DNA of 64,000 nt from contig CANOZK010000005.1 in NCBI GenBank assembly GCA_947571775.1, positions 124,001-188,000 of the forward strand, given 5' to 3'. The notes beneath the pieces were generated by a model, which worked only from the letters and a program-made list of their open reading frames with translations, made no database searches and was not told the DNA's origin. The stretch comes from an uncultured Lachnospiraceae bacterium (lineage in GTDB: Bacteria > Bacillota > Clostridia > Lachnospirales > Lachnospiraceae). Shown here piece by piece: positions 49,501 through 58,584 of this stretch (positions within the stretch are counted from its first letter, which is position 1; each line of letters begins with the position of its first letter). Made by a program: the position numbers and the translations under genes.

Positions 49501-51423
49501 TTACAAATTTTTTACTCGAATCTTCTTTCCTGCTCCTTTTGCCTGAAAAATAGCTTTGTAAGCGGCTGTTTTTTTGGAAGGCACTTTCAATGTACAGGTG
49601 GATTTTATGTTCTTAAACGCGTTTGCGCCAACCTTTGCTTTTGTCAGTTTACTGGTTTTTACAGAAATGCTTGCCAGATTGGTGTCTCCAAAAAATGCTT
49701 TTTTTCCAATGGAGGCGACATTGCTTCCGATTTCCATGGATTTGAGCTTTTTACAGTTAGCAAATGCTTGATTGAAAATGGCAGTTACTTTAAAGCGGTA
49801 TCCGTCGATGGTAATAGTCGCCGGGATTTTTGCCGCTGTAAGGGTTTTTGTATTTGCTTTCAATGCAGTAGCCGTATTGGAACCGGTTACCCGATACTGT
49901 ACTTTATTATAAACAGAAACGGTTCCCTTTTTCGGCCTTGCCGGTGCCGGATTCTCCGGTTCCGGGGTGGCGGTTGGTTCTGGTACTTTTGTATAAGTAA
50001 ATGTGAATGGCAGGTATCCAGTAGAGGAAACGCTGAGCTGTGCGCTTTCTTTGTCTGCCAACGGTTCTGCGTCAGTTACCAGAATGCCGTTGTCACTGAT
50101 AATTTTTACGGATCCGTGTCCGCTGGCTGAATAATTCTTTCCGTCAACTTCTACGGAAGTAATGTTTGCAAGATAATCAAAGAAGTCGCTTTCGCCAAAT
50201 CCCTCTGCTGCTGTCAATGTTTTGTTGACAGAATCGTATGCCGCCGGCATATCCTCCACATATAATTCAAAGGTTGTCTGTAATGGTGCATAGTGGCCTT
50301 TAGCATCTTTTACAGTAAAGGTATATTCTCCTTTTGATGCTGCGGCAAAGCTCAGGCTGTTTCCGGCAACTTCAATTTGCAGGCCCTCTGCGCTGTACTG
50401 CGCTTCATAGTCTGACGGCAGTCCAGACAGTTCCAGAGTGGTAGAGCCTGATGCCGCCGGGGCATTGGCCACATTCAGCGTATAATTTCCAAATTTTACA
50501 GGTACATATTCTTCCATGGGAATTTCATAAATCCCTTTGCTGGTGTAGTAGATAACTTTTTTGATCGTCTGTCCCATCATACCCTGATAATGAACCGAAG
50601 ATGTGGGGCAGTTATGAACAGACTGGGTAAATCCGGCGCACCAGGACAGATTGGTCTGTCTCCAAATATTTTCCAGATGGCGGAGTCCATATCCGGCCTC
50701 GTCAGTTTCTACTACGACGCCGTGTACTTTTTCCCCTTCCAGATCCAGTCCGTCCAAATTCAACTGATAATCTCCATAGGAAGTTTCGGTCAAAAGCTCT
50801 GGCATCACACCCGTTTTCGTAGTGCGTTCGCCCTGCGCCGCTCCAAAACTCAGTGTTCCGTCTGCCTGAACCGTCACTTCCTTGTAATTCTGCGGAATCT
50901 CGCTGTCGTCCAGTAAATAATAAGAATAGCTTTCATTTTCAAACAGAGCGTCTGCGCCAGTATAGGTGCTGGTGCTGGTCTGTCCGCGGTTGGTTACGGT
51001 GATGGAGACAGAATCCTCTGGTTTCACCTGATGGTATTTAGACAGATCTACACCTTCACCGACTTTCACCGGATAGGTAATTCCAGTAATATCGCCGCCG
51101 TTTGGATCCACATGGTAGGAACCTTCCGCCATAGCTGAGGAATTGGTTCTGGTTTTATTTAAAGTTGCAGATGTAAATGCATCCACCGGAATCGTGTTAT
51201 TTTTTACCTCCGCTTTGTAAAAATCGTCATAAGGGATATTCATCAGTACGTATTGGCTGTTTTCGGCAGCGTCCGCTTTTTCCTGTCCCGCCGCTTCTTC
51301 TGTAATGACCAGGTCATTTCCTCCGGCGGCAAAAACGGCTGCCGAAGGCCCGCAGAGTCCGGCGGCCACAGATAGGGCCAGAACTTCGGCAAAAACTCTC
51401 ATTTTTAAATCTTTTCTGTTCAT
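49501..51423 (-). CDS. Secreted Tp47-like protein with BspA-type repeats
   Basis: A 640-aa exported protein: signal peptide (~1-33), an N-terminal domain resembling Treponema Tp47 domain A (YVLMNIPYDDFYKAE, VDAFTSATLNKTR, GYGLRHLENIW), Ig-like middle parts, a Pro-rich segment (EPTATPEPENPAPARP, ~492-507) and C-terminal BspA-like leucine-rich repeats. No lipobox or sortase motif is clear. Function unknown; in clostridial genomes such proteins sit next to FMN_bind and NapH-like genes, as here, which suggests a surface ligand-binding part of that system. Tp47 assignment is from motif memory. Confidence 0.65.
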   Translation of the reverse strand: MNRKDLKMRVFAEVLALSVAAGLCGPSAAVFAAGGNDLVITEEAAGQEKADAAENSQYVLMNIPYDDFYKAEVKNNTIPVDAFTSATLNKTRTNSSAMAEGSYHVDPNGGDITGITYPVKVGEGVDLSKYHQVKPEDSVSITVTNRGQTSTSTYTGADALFENESYSYYLLDDSEIPQNYKEVTVQADGTLSFGAAQGERTTKTGVMPELLTETSYGDYQLNLDGLDLEGEKVHGVVVETDEAGYGLRHLENIWRQTNLSWCAGFTQSVHNCPTSSVHYQGMMGQTIKKVIYYTSKGIYEIPMEEYVPVKFGNYTLNVANAPAASGSTTLELSGLPSDYEAQYSAEGLQIEVAGNSLSFAAASKGEYTFTVKDAKGHYAPLQTTFELYVEDMPAAYDSVNKTLTAAEGFGESDFFDYLANITSVEVDGKNYSASGHGSVKIISDNGILVTDAEPLADKESAQLSVSSTGYLPFTFTYTKVPEPTATPEPENPAPARPKKGTVSVYNKVQYRVTGSNTATALKANTKTLTAAKIPATITIDGYRFKVTAIFNQAFANCKKLKSMEIGSNVASIGKKAFFGDTNLASISVKTSKLTKAKVGANAFKNIKSTCTLKVPSKKTAAYKAIFQAKGAGKKIRVKNL

Positions 51424-51496
51424 GATATTTGGTTTCCTCCTTCAAATGTTTTCACTATTTATTAAAAGTCAGCTAAAATCAGCCAACGATTAATCT

Positions 51497-52351
51497 TTAT
51501 AAACCAATCCACAGATACAGGGCAATCAGCAGCCCTGTCCGTAACAGGGTAAAAACAATTTCATTCCCCTGAATTTCTTTGAGCCCGCAATGAATGTTCT
51601 GTTTGGGGCAGGCGCCAATGCATTTCTGGCACTGAAAACAATCCTCTGTTGTCTCGTAAAAACCGTCAAAAGGAAGTGCAATGTCGGACGGACATTTACG
51701 CGTACATCTGGAACATCCTTTGAGACAATCCCCACGGCTTCGGCGCAGAGAAAAAGCCGGCAGCACCGGAAGCAGGGAGAAAATTGCCCCCATAGGGCAA
51801 AGGAAGCGGCAGAAAAACCGTTCCTGTACACCCATTCCTAAGAAAATCAAAAACAGCAGAAGCATTCCAGGAAGATGGCCGCTTAGACGGAAGTTCCCAG
51901 CATGAAGCATAGAAAACACTTCCCAGGGACTGCTTCCTTTTATCGGGGGATAGACTCCCAGGTAACATAAGATTACAATCAGCACCAGTACCAAGTATTT
52001 TACAGCAGAAAGCTTTTCCGATATTTTTTCGCTTAGCTTGAGCGGTTCTTTGCCGCATTTCTTGCATATCCAGCAATAAAAAGTATGTATGCCGTCTCCA
52101 AGACTTCCAAACGCGCAGGAAAAGCCGCAGAAAAACCGTCCGAATACAATGGTAAATCCGCATAATCCCACAAGCGTTTTCAGAAACGCCGTCCAGGCAA
52201 TTTTTTCTCCGGCTCCCAACTGCGCGGCAATATATGTGATTCCGGCAAAAGACGCGGTAAATGCAGAGGAAAAGAAAAGAAAGGAAAACAGTTGCAGAGC
52301 GGCCCGAAGCCACTGATATTTTTGGTGTTTTTTTCTCTTGGATTTTTCCAT
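51497..52351 (-). CDS. NapH/NosR-like membrane 4Fe-4S protein
   Basis: A 284-aa membrane protein with about five helices. Two cytosol-facing motifs FCGFSCAFGSLGD and FCRFLCPMGAIFS flank the membrane part, followed by two [4Fe-4S] clusters (CLKGCSRCTRKCP and CFQCQKCIGACP). NapH and NosR homologues pass electrons from the cell interior or quinol to periplasmic flavin or metal sites. It sits 1 bp after an FMN_bind gene, so the likely acceptor is the covalently bound flavin of the two neighbouring proteins. Confidence 0.85.
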   Translation of the reverse strand: MEKSKRKKHQKYQWLRAALQLFSFLFFSSAFTASFAGITYIAAQLGAGEKIAWTAFLKTLVGLCGFTIVFGRFFCGFSCAFGSLGDGIHTFYCWICKKCGKEPLKLSEKISEKLSAVKYLVLVLIVILCYLGVYPPIKGSSPWEVFSMLHAGNFRLSGHLPGMLLLFLIFLGMGVQERFFCRFLCPMGAIFSLLPVLPAFSLRRSRGDCLKGCSRCTRKCPSDIALPFDGFYETTEDCFQCQKCIGACPKQNIHCGLKEIQGNEIVFTLLRTGLLIALYLWIGL

Positions 52352-52352
52352 G

Positions 52353-52805
52353 CTAGGTTTCCGCCTTTTCTAATGCCTGTGCCACGGCGTTTTTGATTCC
52401 GGCAGAGCTAAATGTGGCTCCAGTTATAGTATCCACATCCGCTGACTGTTTCTGCAACATAGCTGGAATGATCTCTTTTGCCATGGACAGATAAGCCGCA
52501 TCTTCTTTTTTTGCCGATAAAAGCTCAATCTCTGTAAGCCTTCCTTTCTCCACCTTCACTTTCACCGTGATGCTTCCTCCAAATCCTTGGGCCTCTCCGT
52601 CCCATTCCCCATCGGTATAGACGCCCGCAGACTCGGTTTCCTGAGTTTCTTGGCTGCTCTGGATAAATTTCTCCAGCGCCGCTACCTGAGCGCAGAGTTT
52701 GGCAAATTCATCCTCTTTTTCTCTGTTTTTCAACACCGCGTTATAACCCGCCAGCATACATACAACCGCTGCTAGGCTTACTGTTTTTATAAAAAGTCCT
52801 TGCAT
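52353..52805 (-). CDS. Membrane-anchored FMN-binding domain protein
   Basis: A 150-aa protein with an N-terminal transmembrane segment (~5-22), a coiled-coil-like stretch (~28-55) and one FMN_bind domain (~62-150: YTDGEWDGEAQGFGG ... DTITGATFSS). In this family ApbE attaches FMN by a phosphoester bond to the second Thr/Ser of the [ST]GA[ST]xS motif, here within TGATFSS. It should hold a redox flavin outside the membrane. No apbE is in the window. It lies 7 bp after the four-domain protein. Confidence 0.88.
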   Translation of the reverse strand: MQGLFIKTVSLAAVVCMLAGYNAVLKNREKEDEFAKLCAQVAALEKFIQSSQETQETESAGVYTDGEWDGEAQGFGGSITVKVKVEKGRLTEIELLSAKKEDAAYLSMAKEIIPAMLQKQSADVDTITGATFSSAGIKNAVAQALEKAET

Positions 52806-52812
52806 CGCCTAC

Positions 52813-54588
52813 TTACTCCTGCTGCCTTTGTGCTTTTTTGAGTGCCTGCCGGCAGGCTTCGAGGATCGATTGAGAGGAACAGGTCGCGTGCGACACGGCG
52901 TCGATGTCCTCCAGGCTGTTTTTCTCCAAGATCTGGCTGACCACGCCGGGATACTTTGTGCTTCCACTGACCGCCCGCCGGATATAGGAAGCATTTTCGG
53001 AACCCCCATCCCCAGAAATATTTTTGATTTCTGCTATCTTGTCGTTTTCCATGACGAGAGTCAGTGTCAGGCCATAGGGAGCAAAATCTTCATACATATC
53101 TGGGGTGCAGGGCACGGTTATCATATATTCTCCGTCCAGATAAAAAGAAGTGCCACTGTCATTATCTTCCTCCTTATCTTCCAAATCATCTCTGTTATCC
53201 GGTGCGCTGCTCTCTTCTGGAAGAGCAGGCGTTGGCTCCTGAGGACTTGGTGTTTCTTCTGGCTGAGGTTTTGGTATTTCCTCTGGCTTTGGCGTTTCTT
53301 GCGGCTTTGGACTCACTTCGGTTTTCGAGTCTGCCGCTTCTTGGGCTGCTTTCAAGGCATTGCCGACTCCTTCCAGGATACCCTGAGAGCTGTAAGTCGC
53401 TCCGGTTATAACATCTACCTTCGTACTTTGGTTTTGAATAATCTGATCTACAATCGTCTTTGCACGCTGGAAGAATGCATCGTCTTCCCCGTCATGGCTG
53501 GTAATCTGAATTTTCTGGATGGTTTTGTTTTTGATTACCACAATAATGGCAATGTCTCCCCCAAAGCCCTCTCCTACTCCGGTATAAGCTCCATTCGGAT
53601 AAGGAAATAACCCGGTGGGCGCGGCAGGTTCGATGGTTACGGCAGGTTTCTGATTGGATATGGCAGGTGTTATAGGAGGCACTGTGACTGGCTGCGGAGC
53701 GGTTGTTGCGCTTTGAACTCCTGTAAGAGCATTTTTTACTGCACCGATGATTCCGCTGGAGCTGTAAGTCGCTCCGGTTACGGTATCCACATCCAGTCTT
53801 TGAGCGGAAAGGATGCTGCTGATCACGCCTTCTTTTGCATGGTTAAAAAATGACTCGTCGTCCGAATGGCTGAGGATCTCAATCGCCGTAATGGTTTTGT
53901 CCTTTACGGTCACCGAGACTCTTACCTGACCGGAAAAGCCTTCGGCGCTCCCTTCGTAGGTGCCGTCTGCATAGTCAAAGGCCCCCTGCCCGATGGATAC
54001 AGTCCTGGGTGTGCTGGTTGGACTGCTGGTTGGATTGCTGGTTTTTACCTCTGTACTTGTATTTTCTCCAGTATCCGATTCCCCTGTGAGGGCGTTTTTT
54101 ACTGCCTGGATAATTCCTCTGGAGCTGTACGTAGCCCCGGTTACGGTATCCACATCCAGTCTTTGAGCGGAAAGGATGCTGCTGATCACGCCTTCTTTTG
54201 CACGGTTAAAAAATGCCTCGTCATCCGAATGGCTAAGGATCTCAATCGCACCCGCCGACTGATCCTGAATTTTTACAGAAACCATAATTTCCCCGCGGTA
54301 ACCGGTTCCAGTTCCCTGGTAAGTGCCATCTTTCAAATCGAAGGCTCCTTTTGCCTGCGGTTCCTGCGTAGGAGTTACCGCCTCTTCTTGCGCCGGTGTC
54401 TCTGTTGGTACTGCGGTCTGCGTCCTTTTGGTCTTTGCAGGCACATCTGCTTTTTTGGTAATCTGAAAATCTTCCAGTCCATAAGCGGGAACCGTATAAC
54501 CGTCCAGGCTGACCGCTGCGCCCACGGCCACGCCGCCTACGGCCAGAATCGGCGCCAGCGCAGGGACAATTTTCCATATTTTTTTCAT
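52813..54588 (-). CDS. Four-domain FMN-binding surface protein
   Basis: A 591-aa exported protein with an N-terminal hydrophobic segment (~5-27) and four FMN_bind domains at about 81-168, 201-290, 327-413 and 482-584, joined by Pro/Thr/Ser-rich linkers (for example KPQETPKPEEIPKPQPEETP). Attachment motifs are TGATYSS at 150-156, 271-277 and 395-401; the fourth reads SHATCSS (566-572) and has lost the TGA core, so it is probably not flavinylated. Domains 1 and 2 are nearly identical in DNA, a recent duplication. It may act as a flexible multi-flavin electron wire outside the cell (inference). Confidence 0.88.
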   Translation of the reverse strand: MKKIWKIVPALAPILAVGGVAVGAAVSLDGYTVPAYGLEDFQITKKADVPAKTKRTQTAVPTETPAQEEAVTPTQEPQAKGAFDLKDGTYQGTGTGYRGEIMVSVKIQDQSAGAIEILSHSDDEAFFNRAKEGVISSILSAQRLDVDTVTGATYSSRGIIQAVKNALTGESDTGENTSTEVKTSNPTSSPTSTPRTVSIGQGAFDYADGTYEGSAEGFSGQVRVSVTVKDKTITAIEILSHSDDESFFNHAKEGVISSILSAQRLDVDTVTGATYSSSGIIGAVKNALTGVQSATTAPQPVTVPPITPAISNQKPAVTIEPAAPTGLFPYPNGAYTGVGEGFGGDIAIIVVIKNKTIQKIQITSHDGEDDAFFQRAKTIVDQIIQNQSTKVDVITGATYSSQGILEGVGNALKAAQEAADSKTEVSPKPQETPKPEEIPKPQPEETPSPQEPTPALPEESSAPDNRDDLEDKEEDNDSGTSFYLDGEYMITVPCTPDMYEDFAPYGLTLTLVMENDKIAEIKNISGDGGSENASYIRRAVSGSTKYPGVVSQILEKNSLEDIDAVSHATCSSQSILEACRQALKKAQRQQE

Positions 54589-54662
54589 TTTTACAGAATT
54601 GCTTCCTTTCCTTTTCTTACTAATACGCCCAAACTCAAATGGCCTGTTTTAACAGAAATATA

Positions 54663-54676
54663 TTAGTTATAACTAA
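54663..54676 (-). promoter_or_regulatory. Palindromic operator at the start of the FMN operon
   Basis: TTAGTTATAACTAA, a perfect 14-bp palindrome of TTAG-N6-CTAA form like MarR/SlyA sites, lying about +5 to +18 of the predicted transcript. Bound repressor would block the operon. No MarR gene is in the window. Confidence 0.55.
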
Positions 54677-54687
54677 CTCATGAATAG

Positions 54688-54715
54688 ATTATCATATTTA
54701 GATACGCGCTGTCAA
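54688..54715 (-). promoter_or_regulatory. Promoter of the FMN-binding operon
   Basis: Minus strand: perfect TTGACA (54710-54715), 16-bp spacer, GATAAT (54688-54693); start near 54681. The leader to the ATG at 54588 is about 95 nt. Confidence 0.7.
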
Positions 54716-54724
54716 ACCCATAAA

Positions 54725-54739
54725 TGATAATGTTTCTCA
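54725..54739. promoter_or_regulatory. Fur-like box
   Basis: TGATAATGTTTCTCA matches the 7-1-7 Fur pattern TGATAAT-N-ATTATCA at 12 of 14 positions. It abuts the -35 box of the FMN operon. A second TGATAAT half-site covers the -10 box (54688-54694). Iron control is plausible but not proven. Confidence 0.45.
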
Positions 54740-54797
54740 TTTACCTCTCAAATTTGACCGATTATCGCAAAGTTTTGAGTGAAATGCGCACAGAGTG

Positions 54798-54806
54798 TGG
54801 TATAAT
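54798..54806 (+). promoter_or_regulatory. Extended -10 promoter of the dnaJ-like gene
   Basis: TGGTATAAT with TATAAT at 54801-54806; the only -35 candidate, TTGAGT at 54775, is 20 bp away, so the TG extension probably compensates. The ATG is at 54849. Confidence 0.6.
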
Positions 54807-54848
54807 GATGACAGATATCCGCAAAGGATAAGAGAGAGGGATAAGGTT

Positions 54849-55919
54849 ATGAAGAGCTATTATGAAATACTGGGGGTGGAGCCAGACGCTACACAAAACC
54901 AGATAAAAAAAGCGTATCGAAAACTGGCGAAGAAATACCATCCAGACTCTGGCGGCAGCGACCCGGCATCCAATGCCAGATTTCAGGAGATATCAGAAGC
55001 ATATGCGGTTCTGTCAGACCCGGACCTGCGCAGCAAATACGACTATTTGGGCCACGAAGCGTTTCAGAGTTCGGGCGCTCAACGGAGCGCCTCTGCGGAT
55101 TACGAGACGGAGGACGGCCATTGCGGAGCCTGCGATATGGGCAGGAAGAAAAAAGACGAAGACGAGGGGCCGCCGCCCAAAAGCATCCGAATGGCAGTTC
55201 ATTTAACTCTAGCAGAGACATTAAAGGAAATCGTCAAGACGGTTTCATTTTATACGAAAGAACAATGTCCGCGGTGCCAAGGGGAACACGCAAAGATCCA
55301 ATATGTAGAGTGTCCGGTGTGCAACGGCAAAGGACGGCGCGTGTATTTTGAAAACAACTGGGGATATAAGGTGCGCCAGGAGGTTTTCTGCAACACTTGC
55401 AGGGGCAAGGGCAAGATTCCCGAAGAAATCTGTCCCGAATGCCTCGGGTTGGGATACAAAGAAAAGAAATGGGAGTTTCAAGTGAAGATTCCCGCCGGCT
55501 CCTATGAGCGGCAGTATTTTCTGCTGGAGGATATTGCCTGCTGCGACAAAGAAGAAATCGATCGGGTACCCCACGAAGATAAAAACCTGATCGTGATTGT
55601 ACTGGTGGACGAGGACCCCAAGTTTGAACGGAAGGGTTACCATCTCTATTCCACCTATGACGTGGATTATGCTACGCTTGTTCTGGGGGGGAAAGTCAAA
55701 ATCCCTACCATTGAAGGGGACGTCTGGCACGAGATACCAGAGGGAATGCAGATGGGCAGCCGGATACAGTTGTTAAACCGGGGACTGATCCGGCCGAAGA
55801 AAATGGGAGGCCGAGGCGATCAGTACGTTACCTTGAACATACGAATCCCCCGAAATCTCACAGCGCAGCAGAAACGGGCGTTAAAAGAATATCAAAAGAC
55901 TTTGCAGGCGGATCGGTAA
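54849..55919 (+). CDS. dnaJ: DnaJ-family co-chaperone
   Basis: A 356-aa J-protein. The J domain (residues 3-70) has the HPD motif in KYHPDSGG. The usual Gly/Phe-rich region is reduced to a short charged linker (MGRKKKDEDEGPPPK). Four CxxCxGxG-type motifs (CPRCQGEH, CPVCNGKG, CNTCRGKG, CPECLGLG) form the zinc fingers, followed by two beta-barrel substrate domains. No dnaK or grpE is adjacent, so it may be a second, specialised DnaJ. Its last 28 bp overlap the convergent pabC. Confidence 0.88.
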   Translation: MKSYYEILGVEPDATQNQIKKAYRKLAKKYHPDSGGSDPASNARFQEISEAYAVLSDPDLRSKYDYLGHEAFQSSGAQRSASADYETEDGHCGACDMGRKKKDEDEGPPPKSIRMAVHLTLAETLKEIVKTVSFYTKEQCPRCQGEHAKIQYVECPVCNGKGRRVYFENNWGYKVRQEVFCNTCRGKGKIPEEICPECLGLGYKEKKWEFQVKIPAGSYERQYFLLEDIACCDKEEIDRVPHEDKNLIVIVLVDEDPKFERKGYHLYSTYDVDYATLVLGGKVKIPTIEGDVWHEIPEGMQMGSRIQLLNRGLIRPKKMGGRGDQYVTLNIRIPRNLTAQQKRALKEYQKTLQADR

Positions 55920-56617
55920 GCTTCCAGACAGGACTGGCTTACCGGCCCTCTGACGTACTCTTTTTGTTCCAGCGCATTTACTGGCATCACGCCCATCAGA
56001 GAGTTCGTGACAAAACATTCGTCCATTTTTAACGCATCTTCTCTGTCCAGGGTCTGCTCCGTTACAGGAAAATGCGTCAGAATAAACCGACGCATAATTC
56101 CTGGAAGCAGGCCGCTGGCGACCGGAGGGGTGTAGAGTTTCCCGCCGCTGGCAAAGAAAATATTCGTGGTTGTTCCCTCACAGATATTGCCGCGGCTATT
56201 TAAGAAAATTAGTTCATCGACATTTAAAGACTTTGCCCGGCGTTTTTCCAAAATGCAGTCCCCATAATTCAGGGTTTTGTGGCGTATTAGAGGGGAGGTT
56301 TCATTGCGGTAGACATTGCTGTAAGCCAGACGAAATCCCGCCCGAATCTGCGCTGGGGTATAGGAATTGGGACGCAGGGTAAACAACAGGTTTTCGCCGG
56401 AGGCCATGATTTTCAGCGCATGATGCTCGGCCGTCTGCCCAGACAGCCAGGAAAAGACGTCGGATTCTGTCACCGACTGCTGGATTCCAAACGTTTTCAT
56501 GGAGCGGCAAAGCCTTTCCAGATGCCAGGAAAGAAGAAGAGGAGCCCCCTGCTCCACCGCAATCGTCTCAAAAACGCCCAATCCAAACTGATATCCTTCA
56601 TCTAATGTGATCTGCAT
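55892..56617 (-). CDS. pabC: Aminodeoxychorismate lyase (class IV aminotransferase)
   Basis: A 241-aa PLP enzyme of fold type IV. LDEGYQFGLGVFETIAVEQG is the N-terminal signature, the PLP lysine lies in IRHKTLNYGDCI, and EGTTTNIFF binds the cofactor phosphate. Beside pabB and pabA it should release pyruvate to give 4-aminobenzoate for folate, in demand in an acetogen. The ATG at 56617 follows AGAAAGGAAA; upstream in-frame codons lie in the end of pabB. Confidence 0.9.
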   Translation of the reverse strand: MQITLDEGYQFGLGVFETIAVEQGAPLLLSWHLERLCRSMKTFGIQQSVTESDVFSWLSGQTAEHHALKIMASGENLLFTLRPNSYTPAQIRAGFRLAYSNVYRNETSPLIRHKTLNYGDCILEKRRAKSLNVDELIFLNSRGNICEGTTTNIFFASGGKLYTPPVASGLLPGIMRRFILTHFPVTEQTLDREDALKMDECFVTNSLMGVMPVNALEQKEYVRGPVSQSCLEAYRSACKVF

Positions 56618-56636
56618 AACAGTTTCCTTTCTGAAT

Positions 56637-58001
56637 CTAAAACGCAAGCGCACGCAGCAGGGCCTGCGCTTTCTGCAAAGTTTCTTCGTATTCAAATTCC
56701 AGATCGGATTCGTAGGTGATGCCGCCGCCCACGCCCAGATGATAGAGACCGTTTTGATAGAGGGCCGTCCGAATCACAATATTAAAATCGCAGTTTCCGT
56801 CCAACGACAGATATCCCATCGATCCCGTATATAGATTCCTTCTGTCACGTTCCAGTTCGTCAATCAGTTCCATGGCCCGCAGCTTCGGCGCGCCGGTAAT
56901 GGAACCTCCGGGAAAAGCCGCTTCCAGCAAATCCATCACTGTCAGATCTGGACGCAAAGTTCCGATAACATTGGAAATCAGATGAAAAACAGTGGCATAT
57001 GTTTCCACAGAAAACAATTCCGTGACCTTCACGCTTCCAGGAATACAGACACGATTTAGGTCATTGCGCTCCAAATCCACAATCATCAAAAGCTCGCTTT
57101 TATCCTTCCCGGACTGTTCCAGTTCCGCTTTTAACGCCGCATCTTCCTCAGGCGTGCTTCCGCGCTTTCGGGTGCCCTTGATGGGACGGGTCTGGATCCG
57201 GCCTTTTTGCATTTGCAGAAAACGTTCCGGTGACGCGGACACCACCTGGAAATCTCCATAGTTGAAGTATCCGCCAAAGGGAGACGGGTTGTTCACACGC
57301 AATCTCTGGAACATCTCAAAGGGTTTTACCGGACTGGCAATCTGTAATTGCTGCGTCATATTCGCAATGTAAATATCCCCCTCCACAATATACTGGATCA
57401 TACGCTGTACAGCATCCATATAATCCTGCTTGGCAAAATTAGCGGTAAACGCCGGCAGTACAGGGGAATCCGTTTTTACAAAGGAAGCCGCTGCGGACGA
57501 ATTTTTTTCCGCCTGCTCGAGCAGCCCCTTCATCTCATCCATGGCCGCCGCCGCATCCTGTCCGTGGCTGTTGGCCACAAGATACAGACGATGTTGCGCA
57601 TGATTTTCAATCATAAAATTGTCATAAAAGACCAGGATACTATCTGGAATGTCCACTTCTCTGGGATGGCGGGAAGCTACCCGTTCTTTTTTTCGCCCAT
57701 AATCATAGGAAAAATAACCGATTGCGCCGGAAGTCAGCGGAAGCCCTGTTCGATTTTCTTCTTGATGTGACTTCAAATAATTCTTTACCCAGACTTCATA
57801 GCTTTCCTCTGATATTGTGCCGTTAATGGTAAAGGCTTCTCCTTTTACCAGCTTTAGATAAGGATTGAGTCCGATAATCGAAAATCTGCCAAGCTGGTTT
57901 GTCATAGAGGAATCCAGAAAAACCGCGTCCTCCCGGTCATGCACCAGTGCAAAAATCTGGTCAATGGGCGGATACTGTTCAAATTCCTGAATAAGCTGCA
58001 T
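56637..58001 (-). CDS. pabB: Aminodeoxychorismate synthase component I
   Basis: A 454-aa chorismate-using enzyme of the anthranilate/aminodeoxychorismate synthase family. Landmarks: QTRPIKGTRKRG, LLMIVDLERNDLNRV and GGSITGAPKLRAMELI in the C-terminal catalytic domain. PIKGT (rather than PIAGT) marks PabB over TrpE. The ATG at 58001 lies in the last codons of pabA (23-bp overlap). With PabA it aminates chorismate. Confidence 0.92.
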   Translation of the reverse strand: MQLIQEFEQYPPIDQIFALVHDREDAVFLDSSMTNQLGRFSIIGLNPYLKLVKGEAFTINGTISEESYEVWVKNYLKSHQEENRTGLPLTSGAIGYFSYDYGRKKERVASRHPREVDIPDSILVFYDNFMIENHAQHRLYLVANSHGQDAAAAMDEMKGLLEQAEKNSSAAASFVKTDSPVLPAFTANFAKQDYMDAVQRMIQYIVEGDIYIANMTQQLQIASPVKPFEMFQRLRVNNPSPFGGYFNYGDFQVVSASPERFLQMQKGRIQTRPIKGTRKRGSTPEEDAALKAELEQSGKDKSELLMIVDLERNDLNRVCIPGSVKVTELFSVETYATVFHLISNVIGTLRPDLTVMDLLEAAFPGGSITGAPKLRAMELIDELERDRRNLYTGSMGYLSLDGNCDFNIVIRTALYQNGLYHLGVGGGITYESDLEFEYEETLQKAQALLRALAF

Positions 58002-58584
58002 AGGACAGATTCCACCTTTCACAGATTTTATGAAAATTCACAAGCAGCTCGCGGCCGTACTGTGTCAGCACCGCTTCCGGGTGAAACTGGACTCCGTAAA
58101 TGGGCATGGCGCAGTGGGACATGGCCATAATCGCCCCATCCTCGCTCCAGGCGTTGATCCAAAAACAAGAGGGGATCTGCTCTTTGGAGACTACCAGCGA
58201 GTGATAGCGGGTAACCTCAAAGGAGGCAGGCAGATCGAAGAATAATCCGGTGCGGTTGTGGCGGATGGCAGAGAGCTTTCCATGCATAGGCCGCGTGCCC
58301 TTGCAGACTTTTGCCCCAAAGGTATATCCAATGACCTGATGGCCCAGACATACGCCGAGAATGGGGATTTTATTTTGAAATTCCTGAAGAACTTGGATAG
58401 ACTCTGCGGCGTCTTCTGGATGTTTTGGGCCGGGCGAGAGAATAATACCCTCGGGCTTCAGCGCATAGATTTCAGACAAATCCACCTGATCGGCGCGTCT
58501 GACTAAGACTTCCTGTCCGGCTTCCTCAAAATAGGCGGACAGGTTGTAGACAAAAGAATCGTAATTATCAACCATGTAATACAT
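57979..58584 (-). CDS. pabA: Aminodeoxychorismate/anthranilate synthase glutamine amidotransferase
   Basis: A 201-aa class I glutamine amidotransferase: DNYDSFVYNLSAYF at the start, the nucleophile in LGVCLGHQVIGYTFG, and the His-Glu pair in YGVQFHPEAVLT. It supplies ammonia to PabB. AAGGAGGG precedes the ATG at 58584. First gene of pabA-pabB-pabC. The 261 bp to the next gene hold only the two divergent promoters. Confidence 0.92.
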   Translation of the reverse strand: MYYMVDNYDSFVYNLSAYFEEAGQEVLVRRADQVDLSEIYALKPEGIILSPGPKHPEDAAESIQVLQEFQNKIPILGVCLGHQVIGYTFGAKVCKGTRPMHGKLSAIRHNRTGLFFDLPASFEVTRYHSLVVSKEQIPSCFWINAWSEDGAIMAMSHCAMPIYGVQFHPEAVLTQYGRELLVNFHKICERWNLSYAAYSGI

